DNA of 13,443 nt. Origin: JBARRO01 sp049644265 (GTDB taxonomy: Bacteria > Bacteroidota > Ignavibacteria > UBA10030). Shown here in pieces: positions 6,901 to 13,443 of the stretch. Position numbers and translations under genes: made by a program. The notes under the pieces are model-generated. The model worked only from the letters and a program-made list of their open reading frames with translations, searched no databases and was not told where the DNA came from. The stretch covers positions 1 through 13,443 of the forward strand of contig JBARRO010000176.1 of assembly GCA_049644265.1 (NCBI GenBank), given 5' to 3'. Position 1 is the first letter of the stretch, and every line of letters begins with the position of its first letter.

Positions 6901-8886
6901 TTGAGACTTCAAGCCCATTCGCTCCTCGTTGCTTTTCTTGGATTTCTTTCAGCTTCGGGGATAACCGCAGCCGCCCCGAAATTACAGCAACTTCCAACCG
7001 ATACAACGGTTACGCGGCCGCCAGATTCAACGCTGGTCGCCGACACACTTCGCGTCCGCTTTATCCCGGGAATCGGCACTCTACGCCCCGTCGACTCAAG
7101 CAGCACACTCCACAGTACACATTTTTCCTGGACTGACTCGAAAACCGTCGGTGAAGTGCTGAGACAAACACCAGGTTTCTTCTTCCGTGACCTCGGTGAA
7201 CCCGGAAAACCACAGCAATTGTCCTCCTACGGAACCGACTGGCGTGGTATTGCCGTGATGCTTGACGGTCGACCGCTGAATGATCCGGTCACTGGCACCT
7301 ACAACCTCCACGATCTGCCAATCGAGTTTCTCGACGAAATCGCCGTGTCATCAGGAGCCGAGGCCCGCCTGTACAGTCCTGACGCAGCCGGTTCATCACT
7401 CAATTTTGTGTCAAAGCAGTACAGCTCCGTTCGTCCCGTAACGAAGATCCGGTTCATTCAGGAGCAGTTTGACAATCTGCTGACGGACGGGTTGTACACC
7501 CAGAATGTTGCGCGCGGCGCAAACCTGATGCTCGGTTTCCAGCGTCATGTGACGCTGGGGCGTTTCAAAAACGCACGGCTTGACGCGTGGAGCCTCCGTT
7601 CCAGACTGCGGTACAATATTTCGGACCAGTTCAATATATCGGTGATGGATTTATTTACGAAATCCGTGAACGGACTGAATGGGGGGATCGATATTCAGAA
7701 CACGACAACTATTTTCGAAGAAGTGAGCGCCGAGGTAAAGAATCGCAATGCGTTTGAGACCGTGAGCAGGCACGATCTCACGCTCTCAGCAATCGGCAAG
7801 TTTTTTGAAGACTCCAGCTGGACAACAAATTTCATCCTGTATCAGACCGCTATCGAGCGGGAATATGATGACCCCGCAACTCTGATTCAGCCAACCGCTT
7901 TCGCAGACCTTCACAAGTCGGGGTTTTCGGGGATGACGGTCCTGCAATCCCTCAACGAAAGTATACTTCGATTTCAATTCGGAGCACAAACGGGACAGAA
8001 ACGCAGCGAGGAAAGCAGAACGGTTGGCCCTCAATTGGAGAGCTCTTCGGCCCTGTTCGTCAAGGCGGGTTTATCTGTATTCAACCTTCTCGAGCCAGCC
8101 GTCTTTGTAAGGCGCGAAGCCGTAGGAGGTGAATCTGGCACGTCTACTGGCCTCTCTGTAGCATTGAAGCTCTCGGACGGTCTCAGTCTTTTTGGTGAAA
8201 TGTCCTCCTCGGTCCGATTCCCGACCCTCCAGGAATTGTATTGGAACGACTCCACGGTATCCCGACCGCAATCCATTCAGAAGGAGTCTCATACCTATGT
8301 TGAGGGAGGTGCAAAGGTTTCGGTTGATTCCTGGCTGGAGCTCTCGCTTTCAGCGTGGCAGCGAACGGTCAAAGACGCCGTCCTTTTTCGGCCCTCTTCG
8401 ACCCAATTTGGGACTCCGGCCGTGACGATCGTGAATGTCCCGGAAGTTCGATCGCAGGGCGTCAACGGAAGCGTGGCTCTGCGCCCTGGGCAGTTCGAGA
8501 TCCTGGGAACTCTTACGGCAAATAAATATCAGGAGGGAGACTCAGTGAAGACTCTTGTCCCCGACCTGATGCTTCATGGAGAGTTGAGCTACCGGGACCG
8601 ATTCTTCGACGGTGCTCTCGACGCGAAGTTTGGCGTTCGGTCTGAGTTCTACAACCGTCATCGTGGGATGGTGTACAGTCCGCCGATGTTGATATTCCTG
8701 GAGAACACCGGCGCAGAGGTCGGTCGATTCACGGTGTTTGATCTCTACGCTCTTCTGCAGCTGGGCGACGCACGCATCTGTCTTGCCTGGAAAAACCTCG
8801 GCAACGTCCCGTATTACATTACTCCGGTGTATCCTATGCCCGGGAGGCATTTCCGTCTGAGCGTCGACTGGGTCTTCTCAGATTAG
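6901..8886 (+). CDS. TonB-dependent outer-membrane receptor, substrate unknown
   Basis: The predicted product is an outer-membrane gated beta-barrel for uptake of a scarce nutrient driven by TonB. A signal peptide (about residues 1-25, SLLVAFLGFLSASGITAAA) leads to a plug domain at about 79-172, with VGEVLRQTPGFFFRD, LDGRPLND and the closing segment AGSSLNF. From about 180 to 661 the sequence alternates like amphipathic strands and ends SVDWVFSD, near the aromatic-rich end seen in such barrels. At 661 residues it resembles the vitamin B12/siderophore-size class. I find no clear TonB box and no substrate clue. The start is TTG at 6901, one base after the ispE stop, with GGAA upstream; the signal peptide begins at once, which supports this start. 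Isoprenoid-linked function is not implied by the ispE neighbour. Confidence 0.82.
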   Translation: MRLQAHSLLVAFLGFLSASGITAAAPKLQQLPTDTTVTRPPDSTLVADTLRVRFIPGIGTLRPVDSSSTLHSTHFSWTDSKTVGEVLRQTPGFFFRDLGEPGKPQQLSSYGTDWRGIAVMLDGRPLNDPVTGTYNLHDLPIEFLDEIAVSSGAEARLYSPDAAGSSLNFVSKQYSSVRPVTKIRFIQEQFDNLLTDGLYTQNVARGANLMLGFQRHVTLGRFKNARLDAWSLRSRLRYNISDQFNISVMDLFTKSVNGLNGGIDIQNTTTIFEEVSAEVKNRNAFETVSRHDLTLSAIGKFFEDSSWTTNFILYQTAIEREYDDPATLIQPTAFADLHKSGFSGMTVLQSLNESILRFQFGAQTGQKRSEESRTVGPQLESSSALFVKAGLSVFNLLEPAVFVRREAVGGESGTSTGLSVALKLSDGLSLFGEMSSSVRFPTLQELYWNDSTVSRPQSIQKESHTYVEGGAKVSVDSWLELSLSAWQRTVKDAVLFRPSSTQFGTPAVTIVNVPEVRSQGVNGSVALRPGQFEILGTLTANKYQEGDSVKTLVPDLMLHGELSYRDRFFDGALDAKFGVRSEFYNRHRGMVYSPPMLIFLENTGAEVGRFTVFDLYALLQLGDARICLAWKNLGNVPYYITPVYPMPGRHFRLSVDWVFSD

Positions 8887-8887
8887 G

Positions 8888-9014
8888 TTTCACAGAGGTC
8901 ACAGAGAGAGAATAGAGGAGAACACAGAGGTTTATAGCAAGTTGAAATTTAGAGGGTTTCTTACCCTTAATTTTTCCTCTGTGATCTCTTCTTCCCTTTG
9001 TGACCTCTGTGAAA
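8888..9014. repeat. Large imperfect palindrome, CACAGAGG type
   Basis: The left arm TTTCACAGAGGTCACAGAG (8888-8906) pairs with the right arm CTTTGTGACCTCTGTGAAA (8996-9014), 18 of 19 bases plus one G-U in RNA. Pairing resumes further in, where ACACAGAGG (8922-8930) faces CCTCTGTGA (8976-8984). An AGGGT/ACCCT mini-hairpin lies near the centre (about 8953-8966). The arms show the same 9-nt period as the element at 5021-5060. It fills the gap between the receptor gene and the LOG gene and could end transcription on either strand. It has no open frame of note. It may be a miniature mobile or REP-like element. Confidence 0.8.
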
Positions 9015-9034
9015 TGTCTTTATAGGCGAGATCT

Positions 9035-9580
9035 ATGAAAACTATAACAGTTTTTGGAAGCTCCCGACCGGTTGAGGGCGACCCGGAATTCACAACCGCA
9101 TACGAAGTCGGCAAGCACCTGGCAAAAGCAGGATTTTCCGTGTGCAACGGCGGCTACGGCGGAATCATGACCGCTTCCGCACGAGGCTCGAAGGAAGCCG
9201 GCGGGTCGACTATTGGAGTGACTGCCGACCAGTTGCGTAAAGGTGCAAACAAGTGGATCGATCAGGAGATCAGAAAGCGAGATTTGGTTGAGAGACTGTT
9301 GAAGCTTGTTGAGCTCGGAGATGGCTACGTGGTTCTTAAAGGGGGAACGGGGACGCTGCTGGAACTTGCCTGCGTGTGGGAATTCGTCAACAAGGGAATT
9401 CTCCGGGTGAAGCCGATTGTCGTGGTTGGATCGTTTTGGAAGGATGTCATTGCAACACTCAGTGGAGAAGCTTTGTGGGAGGGGCTTGGAGACTGTACGA
9501 AGTTCATACAGCAAGTGGAAACACCGGAGGAATGTGCCAACATCCTGCGGAAAGACTTTTCTGATCACCATCTTATTTAG
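9035..9580 (+). CDS. LOG-family (SLOG) Rossmann-fold protein
   Basis: This belongs to the LOG/lysine-decarboxylase-like superfamily, whose characterised members cleave cytokinin-type nucleoside monophosphates or bind nucleotides. The N-terminal strand ITVFGSSRP leads to GGYGGIMTASARG (39-51). The family signature is at 102-110 as KGGTGTLLE, where most LOG enzymes have PGGxGTxxE; the leading proline is replaced by lysine. R50 and E110 are in the usual catalytic places. The length of 181 residues is typical and there is no signal peptide. It sits alone between the palindrome and a non-coding stretch, so context gives no substrate. The ATG at 9035 has a weak GGCGAG site upstream. Activity as a phosphoribohydrolase is plausible but unproven. 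Confidence 0.85.
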   Translation: MKTITVFGSSRPVEGDPEFTTAYEVGKHLAKAGFSVCNGGYGGIMTASARGSKEAGGSTIGVTADQLRKGANKWIDQEIRKRDLVERLLKLVELGDGYVVLKGGTGTLLELACVWEFVNKGILRVKPIVVVGSFWKDVIATLSGEALWEGLGDCTKFIQQVETPEECANILRKDFSDHHLI

Positions 9581-9682
9581 TGGTTTATTCATTTGTCCAG
9601 ATGTTGACACATGATTTGTTTTGTTGGAATCTGCTAAACCCAGGGCAAATCACTCTCCGGAATTCAATCTCGCGACACTAAC

Positions 9683-9701
9683 AAATGTTCAGACATTTTT
9701 T
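9683..9701 (+). terminator. Weak intrinsic terminator after the LOG gene
   Basis: AAATGT (9683-9688), a TCAG loop and ACATTT (9693-9698) form a 6-bp stem running into a T tract. The stem is A/T-rich and about 100 bases after the stop codon, so efficiency may be low. Confidence 0.35.
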
Positions 9702-9759
9702 CAAAAAAAAGATTGCGTCGCAGTTGCGAGAAAATCTCCCGGGCTTTCCTGAAATTCAC

Positions 9760-9788
9760 TTGACTTTAGCGTGGTCCTTGGCTAACAT
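9760..9788 (+). promoter_or_regulatory. Sigma70-type promoter for the lipoprotein/protease pair
   Basis: TTGACT (9760-9765), a spacer of exactly 17 bases and TAACAT (9783-9788) match the -35 and -10 consensus at five and four of six positions. Transcription would begin near 9795, giving a leader of roughly 215 bases before the lipoprotein ATG at 10011. If the host uses Bacteroidota-type promoter rules, this match could be misleading. Confidence 0.5.
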
Positions 9789-9847
9789 AGATGGGCGGAA
9801 TTTTGTTCACTCAGCGGTTCATGATATTATCTCAGCGCGAACTCGCA

Positions 9848-10004
9848 GGAGGGGGGGGAAATGAAGAGAAACTTTTCAAAGCCTCCGGATTCGAAAGATG
9901 AAGGAGGCTTTGTTGTTTATGGGGCAGGATGTAATTTGTCGAAGGAAGGCCGCATTCAAGCCTGTTGGCTTGCGAAATGGGAGCTCATTCTTGTGAGAGG
10001 AGGA
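9848..10004 (+). promoter_or_regulatory. Leader with two start sites and a 10-bp hairpin
   Basis: AGGAGG followed by a G run (from 9848) sits 7 bases before ATG 9861, which opens a frame continuous with the lipoprotein. Sixteen codons later in the DNA, CAAAGCCTCC (9877-9886) pairs perfectly with GGAGGCTTTG (9903-9912) over a 16-base loop. A second hairpin, CAAGCC-TGTT-GGCTTG, is at 9957-9972. The second ribosome binding site, AGAGGAGGAA (9996-10005), serves ATG 10011. The 3' arm of the first hairpin itself contains GGAGG. I take 9861-10010 as a regulatory leader, because the extension would bury the lipoprotein signal peptide. Confidence 0.5.
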
Positions 10005-10010
10005 ACTCGA

Positions 10011-11153
10011 ATGAAATATTTCCTATGTCGCTCCCTCATCCTTAACCTCCACCTCAAACTCAACCTCATGCTTATCCTTCTTCTCTTTTCCTCTTGCCGA
10101 AAAGACGAGCCTTGCCCCACCTGTCCGCCCAACAACACCGCCGATACGACAAGCCACGAGTTTGTCTGGACAATTGACACCCTAGGTGACGGAAATATTA
10201 GTACACTCAACGACGTAGCAATAATTAATGATACCCTTGCATATGCAGTAGGAGAGATCTATTTGAAAGATTCCGCAGGCCAGATTGACCCTGTTGACTA
10301 CAACTTTGCTAAATGGAATGGTAAAAAATGGAGCAGCCATCGCGTCCCTCTTCAATTGTATAACTTTGATTGTACAGTTGCGGGTTCGTATTTCGGGGTG
10401 ACACGAGCCATCTTTACATTTGGAAATGGAACAGTGGTCTTCACCGACGGTGAAGACGTTGTCCTATATAATGGCTCATCGTTTTCACATTTACCCTGTT
10501 CAAATGCTGCCCGTACCGGAGGCTTTCTTAAGTTTTGGGGACCTTCGCTCAATAATCTATACGGGGTGGGATCGAACGGCTGCATTAGCTATTACAACGG
10601 CACTTCGTGGCAGAAGTTGGAGAATGGGACGACAGTGGATTTGTTGGACGTCTGGGGGAGTCCCAGAGGAACGGTATGGGCAGTTGGCTACAAGGATTTT
10701 GTCGGGACTGTTCTGCTCAAGGTCGCGGGCAACGTCGTGGAGCCTGTCTATGATGACAATCTGAACTGGTTCACCATCAGAAATGATAGCCTGTCCGGTG
10801 TTCTCACAAGTGTATGGACGAACAGCGATGAAAAAGTTTACGCCGTGACCCCCGCTGGCCTCTACGAATGTCCCTCGTCAACGCACGGTGACGGAAAACG
10901 AAACTGGTTCAACAACACGTTTTCACCAGGGTTCCCAAACCGGGTGCGGGGACAGGGGGCGAATGATATTTTCGTCATTGGTGATTTTTCTTTTCTCGCT
11001 CATTTCAACGGGAAGAGCTGGCACTGGTATCAAGAGATTGGTGGAAGCGTACGGTGGCATTCTGTTGCAATGAGAGGGGATCTCGTGATTGGTGTCGGAG
11101 TAGATGTGAGCAACATTTTCAACCGAGGGGTTGTAGCGATTGGAAAACGGTAA
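10011..11153 (+). CDS. Lipoprotein with beta-propeller-like repeats, function unknown
   Basis: The 380-residue product starts with a signal peptide ending in a lipobox-like LFSSC (Cys29), so it is probably lipid-anchored. The mature part has repeated blade-like units, each with a short strand of the type VYAVG or LYGVG and a (Y/F/W)NGxxW turn: WNGKKWSSH, YNGSSFSHL, YYNGTSWQKL, VWGSPRGTVWAVG, VWTNSDEKVYAVT, GANDIFVIG and FNGKSWHWYQ. This suggests a five- to seven-bladed propeller used for binding. The hydrophobic core of the signal is odd, alternating Leu with Asn, His and Lys (LNLHLKLNLM). I chose ATG 10011 for its Shine-Dalgarno site and the signal peptide; an in-frame ATG at 9861 would add 50 residues. 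It precedes the protease gene by 20 bp. No catalytic motif is visible. Confidence 0.75.
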   Translation: MKYFLCRSLILNLHLKLNLMLILLLFSSCRKDEPCPTCPPNNTADTTSHEFVWTIDTLGDGNISTLNDVAIINDTLAYAVGEIYLKDSAGQIDPVDYNFAKWNGKKWSSHRVPLQLYNFDCTVAGSYFGVTRAIFTFGNGTVVFTDGEDVVLYNGSSFSHLPCSNAARTGGFLKFWGPSLNNLYGVGSNGCISYYNGTSWQKLENGTTVDLLDVWGSPRGTVWAVGYKDFVGTVLLKVAGNVVEPVYDDNLNWFTIRNDSLSGVLTSVWTNSDEKVYAVTPAGLYECPSSTHGDGKRNWFNNTFSPGFPNRVRGQGANDIFVIGDFSFLAHFNGKSWHWYQEIGGSVRWHSVAMRGDLVIGVGVDVSNIFNRGVVAIGKR

Positions 11154-11157
11154 GACT

Positions 11158-11176
11158 CATAAAGGGAGGCTTTATG
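11158..11176 (+). promoter_or_regulatory. Translation-initiation hairpin with the ribosome binding site in its loop
   Basis: CATAAAG (11158-11164) and CTTTATG (11170-11176) form a perfect 7-bp inverted repeat. The 5-base loop GGAGG is the Shine-Dalgarno sequence, and the last three bases of the stem are the ATG of the protease gene. The lipoprotein stop is at 11151-11153, so a ribosome ending there would cover and open the stem. Confidence 0.55.
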
Positions 11177-13443
11177 AAAGCTCTGTCGATCAAGACTCTC
11201 GTTGTCAGCTTGCTTATTGGGGTTCTCTGTTGCGGAATAAACTATGCTTATTGTCAGGTCTGCGATTGGTCAGGAACGGCACAAAACCACAGGGATTACT
11301 ACGACTCAATGGTCGGGTTTAATAACGGATCACAACTTGCTCAATATGATCTCTCCGTCAACGGGGCCACAAAGACTGTGGGCTTTGCAATTCATATTGT
11401 TAGGTTTTCGGATGAGTCAGGTGCGTTTTCAGAAACCAACGTTCAAGATGCGCTTGATGCACTTGAGAGTGGGTTCGATCAGGCCCGCATTGAGTTTGCC
11501 CTAATAAAGCGCGACACGATCTCTGATGACGACTACGCCTCGGGGCAACTCGAGTGGGATGAGGCTCTCGCAAATGCTTACAATGTTCCTAACGTGATAA
11601 ACATCTATTTCATGCCAACGGGCGGGGACAACCTTGCCACGTTTAGCCCATCGATCCAGGCTTGGATGAATATGTTCTTGCCCGAGGAGGGCTGTGCCAG
11701 GTACGGTCAGTATGTCATGATTCGGACGGTTACACCGTTCGCACCAACTGTGTTGCCGCACGAGGTGGGTCATTTCTTTGACCTCTTTCACCCTCACGAG
11801 AATCAATTGGGCCTTGAAACCATTGAATATCAATCCGGTGATATGACGCCTGATACTCCTCCTACGACGATACCGATTCACGATTGTCAGTCCGGTGATG
11901 AGAATGAGCGCGAGCTCGCAAAGAACTATATGTCGGGAACGAGTTCAAGCGGCTGCCGGCAGAACTTTACCACGATCCAGATCCAAAGAATTCGCTTCTC
12001 TCTGTTTAATCGTCGCAGTTCCTACATGAGGACCCAATTGCAGTTTTCGAATACGATTAACTCCCAGAACGCTGGTGGTTCACTGAAAGCAGTTCAAGAC
12101 GGGTTTGAGCAAACGACGTCTTCACAAGGAGAACTCTGGCTCGGCGTCAATCGTAATGCTCAGGGTATTACTCTTCAGGAACGATTTTCGAATTACCAGG
12201 GTTCTGGTGTGACTTACAAACACCACGATTGGAACGAGATTGGTTCACAATTCACGTTGGCACGGACTTTCAATGTTCAACCAGGTGAGCACCAGGTCGC
12301 GAGATTTGCGAACGTATTTCCTTGCACACTCTATGGTGAGCTTACCAGTGGTGGAAGCGGAGTGAAGTTTGAGTTCGAAGATCCGTGGTATCTCAAACTC
12401 GACGGGACGCAATCTGGAGGGTTCGTCGAATACACAAATTCATATTCACCAACTGGAGCGCAGGGGGAATCGTCTGGCGGAGTGTTCTTGAACCAAAGCG
12501 GTCCACCGTACTACTCCATCCGCGCCCCACTGTCACAACTTATCAGCGGCTCTACGGCGTTCTTCCAGGGTTGGAGCTATCATGCCGACAGCGCAACACT
12601 CCAACAAGTCGGCTCGAATCCTGCGGGTTACGATCAGAAAGCAGTGGTGTTCAAACTGGCCGGTGCAACAGTTACGGCACAATATGCCGGACCGACATTT
12701 TCGTCGAATGCTACCATTCCAGCAGGAACCTATACAGTGTCGGGCACGCTTACTGTCTCCTCGGGGGCAACCCTAACTATCGGGGCTGGAACAACTCTCC
12801 ATTTTCCAACGGGAACCGGTCTTGTCGTCAACGGCAGGCTTGTGGCAGAAGGGACTTCCCAACTGCCTATTACCCTCAACTGCTCAAGCGGCAACAACTA
12901 TTGGATGGGCATCTCTTTTTCCAATGCGGACAACTCTTCGCTTTCGCATTGCACGATCGATTGGGCAAGTTCTCCGGTTGTTGTAAGCAACACGGATAAC
13001 ATCACCATCGATGACTGCACGATCGGAAACTCGAATTTTCAAGGATCGCCGTATTATGCCGCAATGTCCTTCTACGGCTCGTCCTGCTCTATCTCAAACA
13101 CAATCATCAACGGTCAGACAGGCTCCTGGAACGGCATGCGCTTCGCAGACGAATCTTCCGGAGAGGTCGAGAACTGCACCATCCAGAACTGCCGGGCCGG
13201 TAATGGGATCGTCATCCAGGATGGCTCCGAACCCCTCATTACCGGCTGCACCGTTAAGGACAATTATTACCATGGCATCATCGCCCTGGCTTCCGGTCAG
13301 TGCACCCTCACTGGGAATACCATTGAGGACAACGGCGTCGTTGATGGTCAGAAGATCTATGTGGGGGTGAACATGTATGACCATTCCTCGGCCGACCTCT
13401 GGAGTAATACCATCGACGGGAGCAACTACGGCATCTACTGCGA
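11174..13443 (+). CDS. Secreted pappalysin-like (M43-type) metalloprotease fused to a beta-helix, partial
   Basis: The frame is open for 756 codons and leaves the window without a stop. A signal peptide (about residues 1-28, KTLVVSLLIGVLCCGINYAYC) marks it as exported. The zinc motif HEVGHFFDLFH (196-206) has H196, E197, H200 and H206 in metzincin spacing; the usual glycine before the third His (HExxHxxGxxH) is Asp203. A Met-turn NYMSGTSSSGC (251-261) followed by FTTIQIQRIR is the M43 arrangement. Residues about 290-510 are beta-rich, with EFEDPWYLKL near 401-407. From about 520 a right-handed parallel beta-helix begins, with (N/G/D/H)(C/N)TI turns at 593, 615, 642, 668, 692, 715 and 745. A C-terminal sorting domain could lie beyond the edge. 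A full gene of well over 800 residues is likely. Confidence 0.82.
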   Translation, partial: MKALSIKTLVVSLLIGVLCCGINYAYCQVCDWSGTAQNHRDYYDSMVGFNNGSQLAQYDLSVNGATKTVGFAIHIVRFSDESGAFSETNVQDALDALESGFDQARIEFALIKRDTISDDDYASGQLEWDEALANAYNVPNVINIYFMPTGGDNLATFSPSIQAWMNMFLPEEGCARYGQYVMIRTVTPFAPTVLPHEVGHFFDLFHPHENQLGLETIEYQSGDMTPDTPPTTIPIHDCQSGDENERELAKNYMSGTSSSGCRQNFTTIQIQRIRFSLFNRRSSYMRTQLQFSNTINSQNAGGSLKAVQDGFEQTTSSQGELWLGVNRNAQGITLQERFSNYQGSGVTYKHHDWNEIGSQFTLARTFNVQPGEHQVARFANVFPCTLYGELTSGGSGVKFEFEDPWYLKLDGTQSGGFVEYTNSYSPTGAQGESSGGVFLNQSGPPYYSIRAPLSQLISGSTAFFQGWSYHADSATLQQVGSNPAGYDQKAVVFKLAGATVTAQYAGPTFSSNATIPAGTYTVSGTLTVSSGATLTIGAGTTLHFPTGTGLVVNGRLVAEGTSQLPITLNCSSGNNYWMGISFSNADNSSLSHCTIDWASSPVVVSNTDNITIDDCTIGNSNFQGSPYYAAMSFYGSSCSISNTIINGQTGSWNGMRFADESSGEVENCTIQNCRAGNGIVIQDGSEPLITGCTVKDNYYHGIIALASGQCTLTGNTIEDNGVVDGQKIYVGVNMYDHSSADLWSNTIDGSNYGIYC

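Larger units (their letters stand above)
9581..10010. other. Non-coding stretch between the LOG gene and the lipoprotein
   Basis: These 430 bases hold a weak terminator (9683-9701), a 12-bp palindrome TCGCAGTTGCGA (9718-9729), a good promoter (9760-9788), a direct repeat CTCAGCG (9810-9816 and 9831-9837), an upstream ATG at 9861 with a very strong ribosome binding site, and hairpins at 9877-9912 and 9957-9972. The stretch from 9861 is open in frame with the downstream lipoprotein but does not look like protein sequence of any family I know. Confidence 0.6.

Noticed and set aside
9020..9610. 196-codon minus-strand open frame across the LOG gene
   Set aside because: It is a shadow of the well-supported LOG gene on the plus strand. 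It shows no recognisable motif.
9637..9890. Possible c-di-GMP (GEMM) riboswitch, from CAGGGCAAA near 9641 and CAAAGCCTCCGG near 9877
   Set aside because: The two fragments are over 200 bases apart, while the aptamer needs them within about 40. The second forms a plain perfect hairpin, and the GACGCAAAGCC context is missing.
12385..12999. 204-codon plus-strand frame inside the protease gene
   Set aside because: The long frame from 11174 is continuous through here and has beta-helix rungs; this overlapping frame has no coherent protein pattern.

Overview
The window reads as a chromosomal segment of a Gram-negative bacterium that makes LPS. It carries three enzymes for the LPS inner-core sugar KDO, three LPS-export proteins (LptB, an LptA/OstA-like protein and a lipoprotein-type LptC), a TonB-dependent outer-membrane receptor, and large secreted or lipid-anchored surface proteins. 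The lipoprotein LptC, TTG starts, weak ribosome binding sites, a lipoprotein beta-propeller and a pappalysin-like protease fused to a beta-helix suggest the FCB group, possibly an Ignavibacteriota-like lineage. This placement is inference from gene style, not a search result.

Positions 16-5908, minus strand, form an envelope block. In transcription order it is kdsA, a 127-bp gap with a short-period repeat, then kdsC, an unrecognised 253-residue gene, kdsD, lptC, lptA and lptB. The last six genes overlap or sit within 6 bp of each other and look like one operon. KdsD makes arabinose-5-phosphate, KdsA condenses it with PEP to KDO-8-phosphate, and KdsC removes the phosphate. LptB, LptC and LptA belong to the machine that exports finished LPS. 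A Shine-Dalgarno-like site after lptB suggests the operon continues past the left edge.

Positions 5909-8886 hold a divergent promoter region, then ispE (isoprenoid precursor synthesis) and, one base later, a TonB-dependent receptor starting with TTG. A large imperfect palindrome (8888-9014) follows, then a stand-alone LOG-family nucleotide-binding gene (9035-9580).

Positions 9581-13443 are the accessory part. A 430-bp non-coding stretch carries a weak terminator, a good sigma70-type promoter and an unusual leader with a 10-bp hairpin and two competing start sites. Next come a lipoprotein predicted to fold as a beta-propeller and, 20 bp on, a secreted metzincin of the pappalysin type (M43-like) fused to a right-handed parallel beta-helix. 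That last gene runs off the right edge. Its start codon lies in the stem of a perfect small hairpin whose loop is the Shine-Dalgarno sequence, which suggests translational coupling to the lipoprotein.

The best candidates for something undescribed are the lipoprotein/protease pair with its layered RNA controls, the conserved-looking CxxC protein inside the KDO/Lpt operon, and the 9-nt-period intergenic repeat family.
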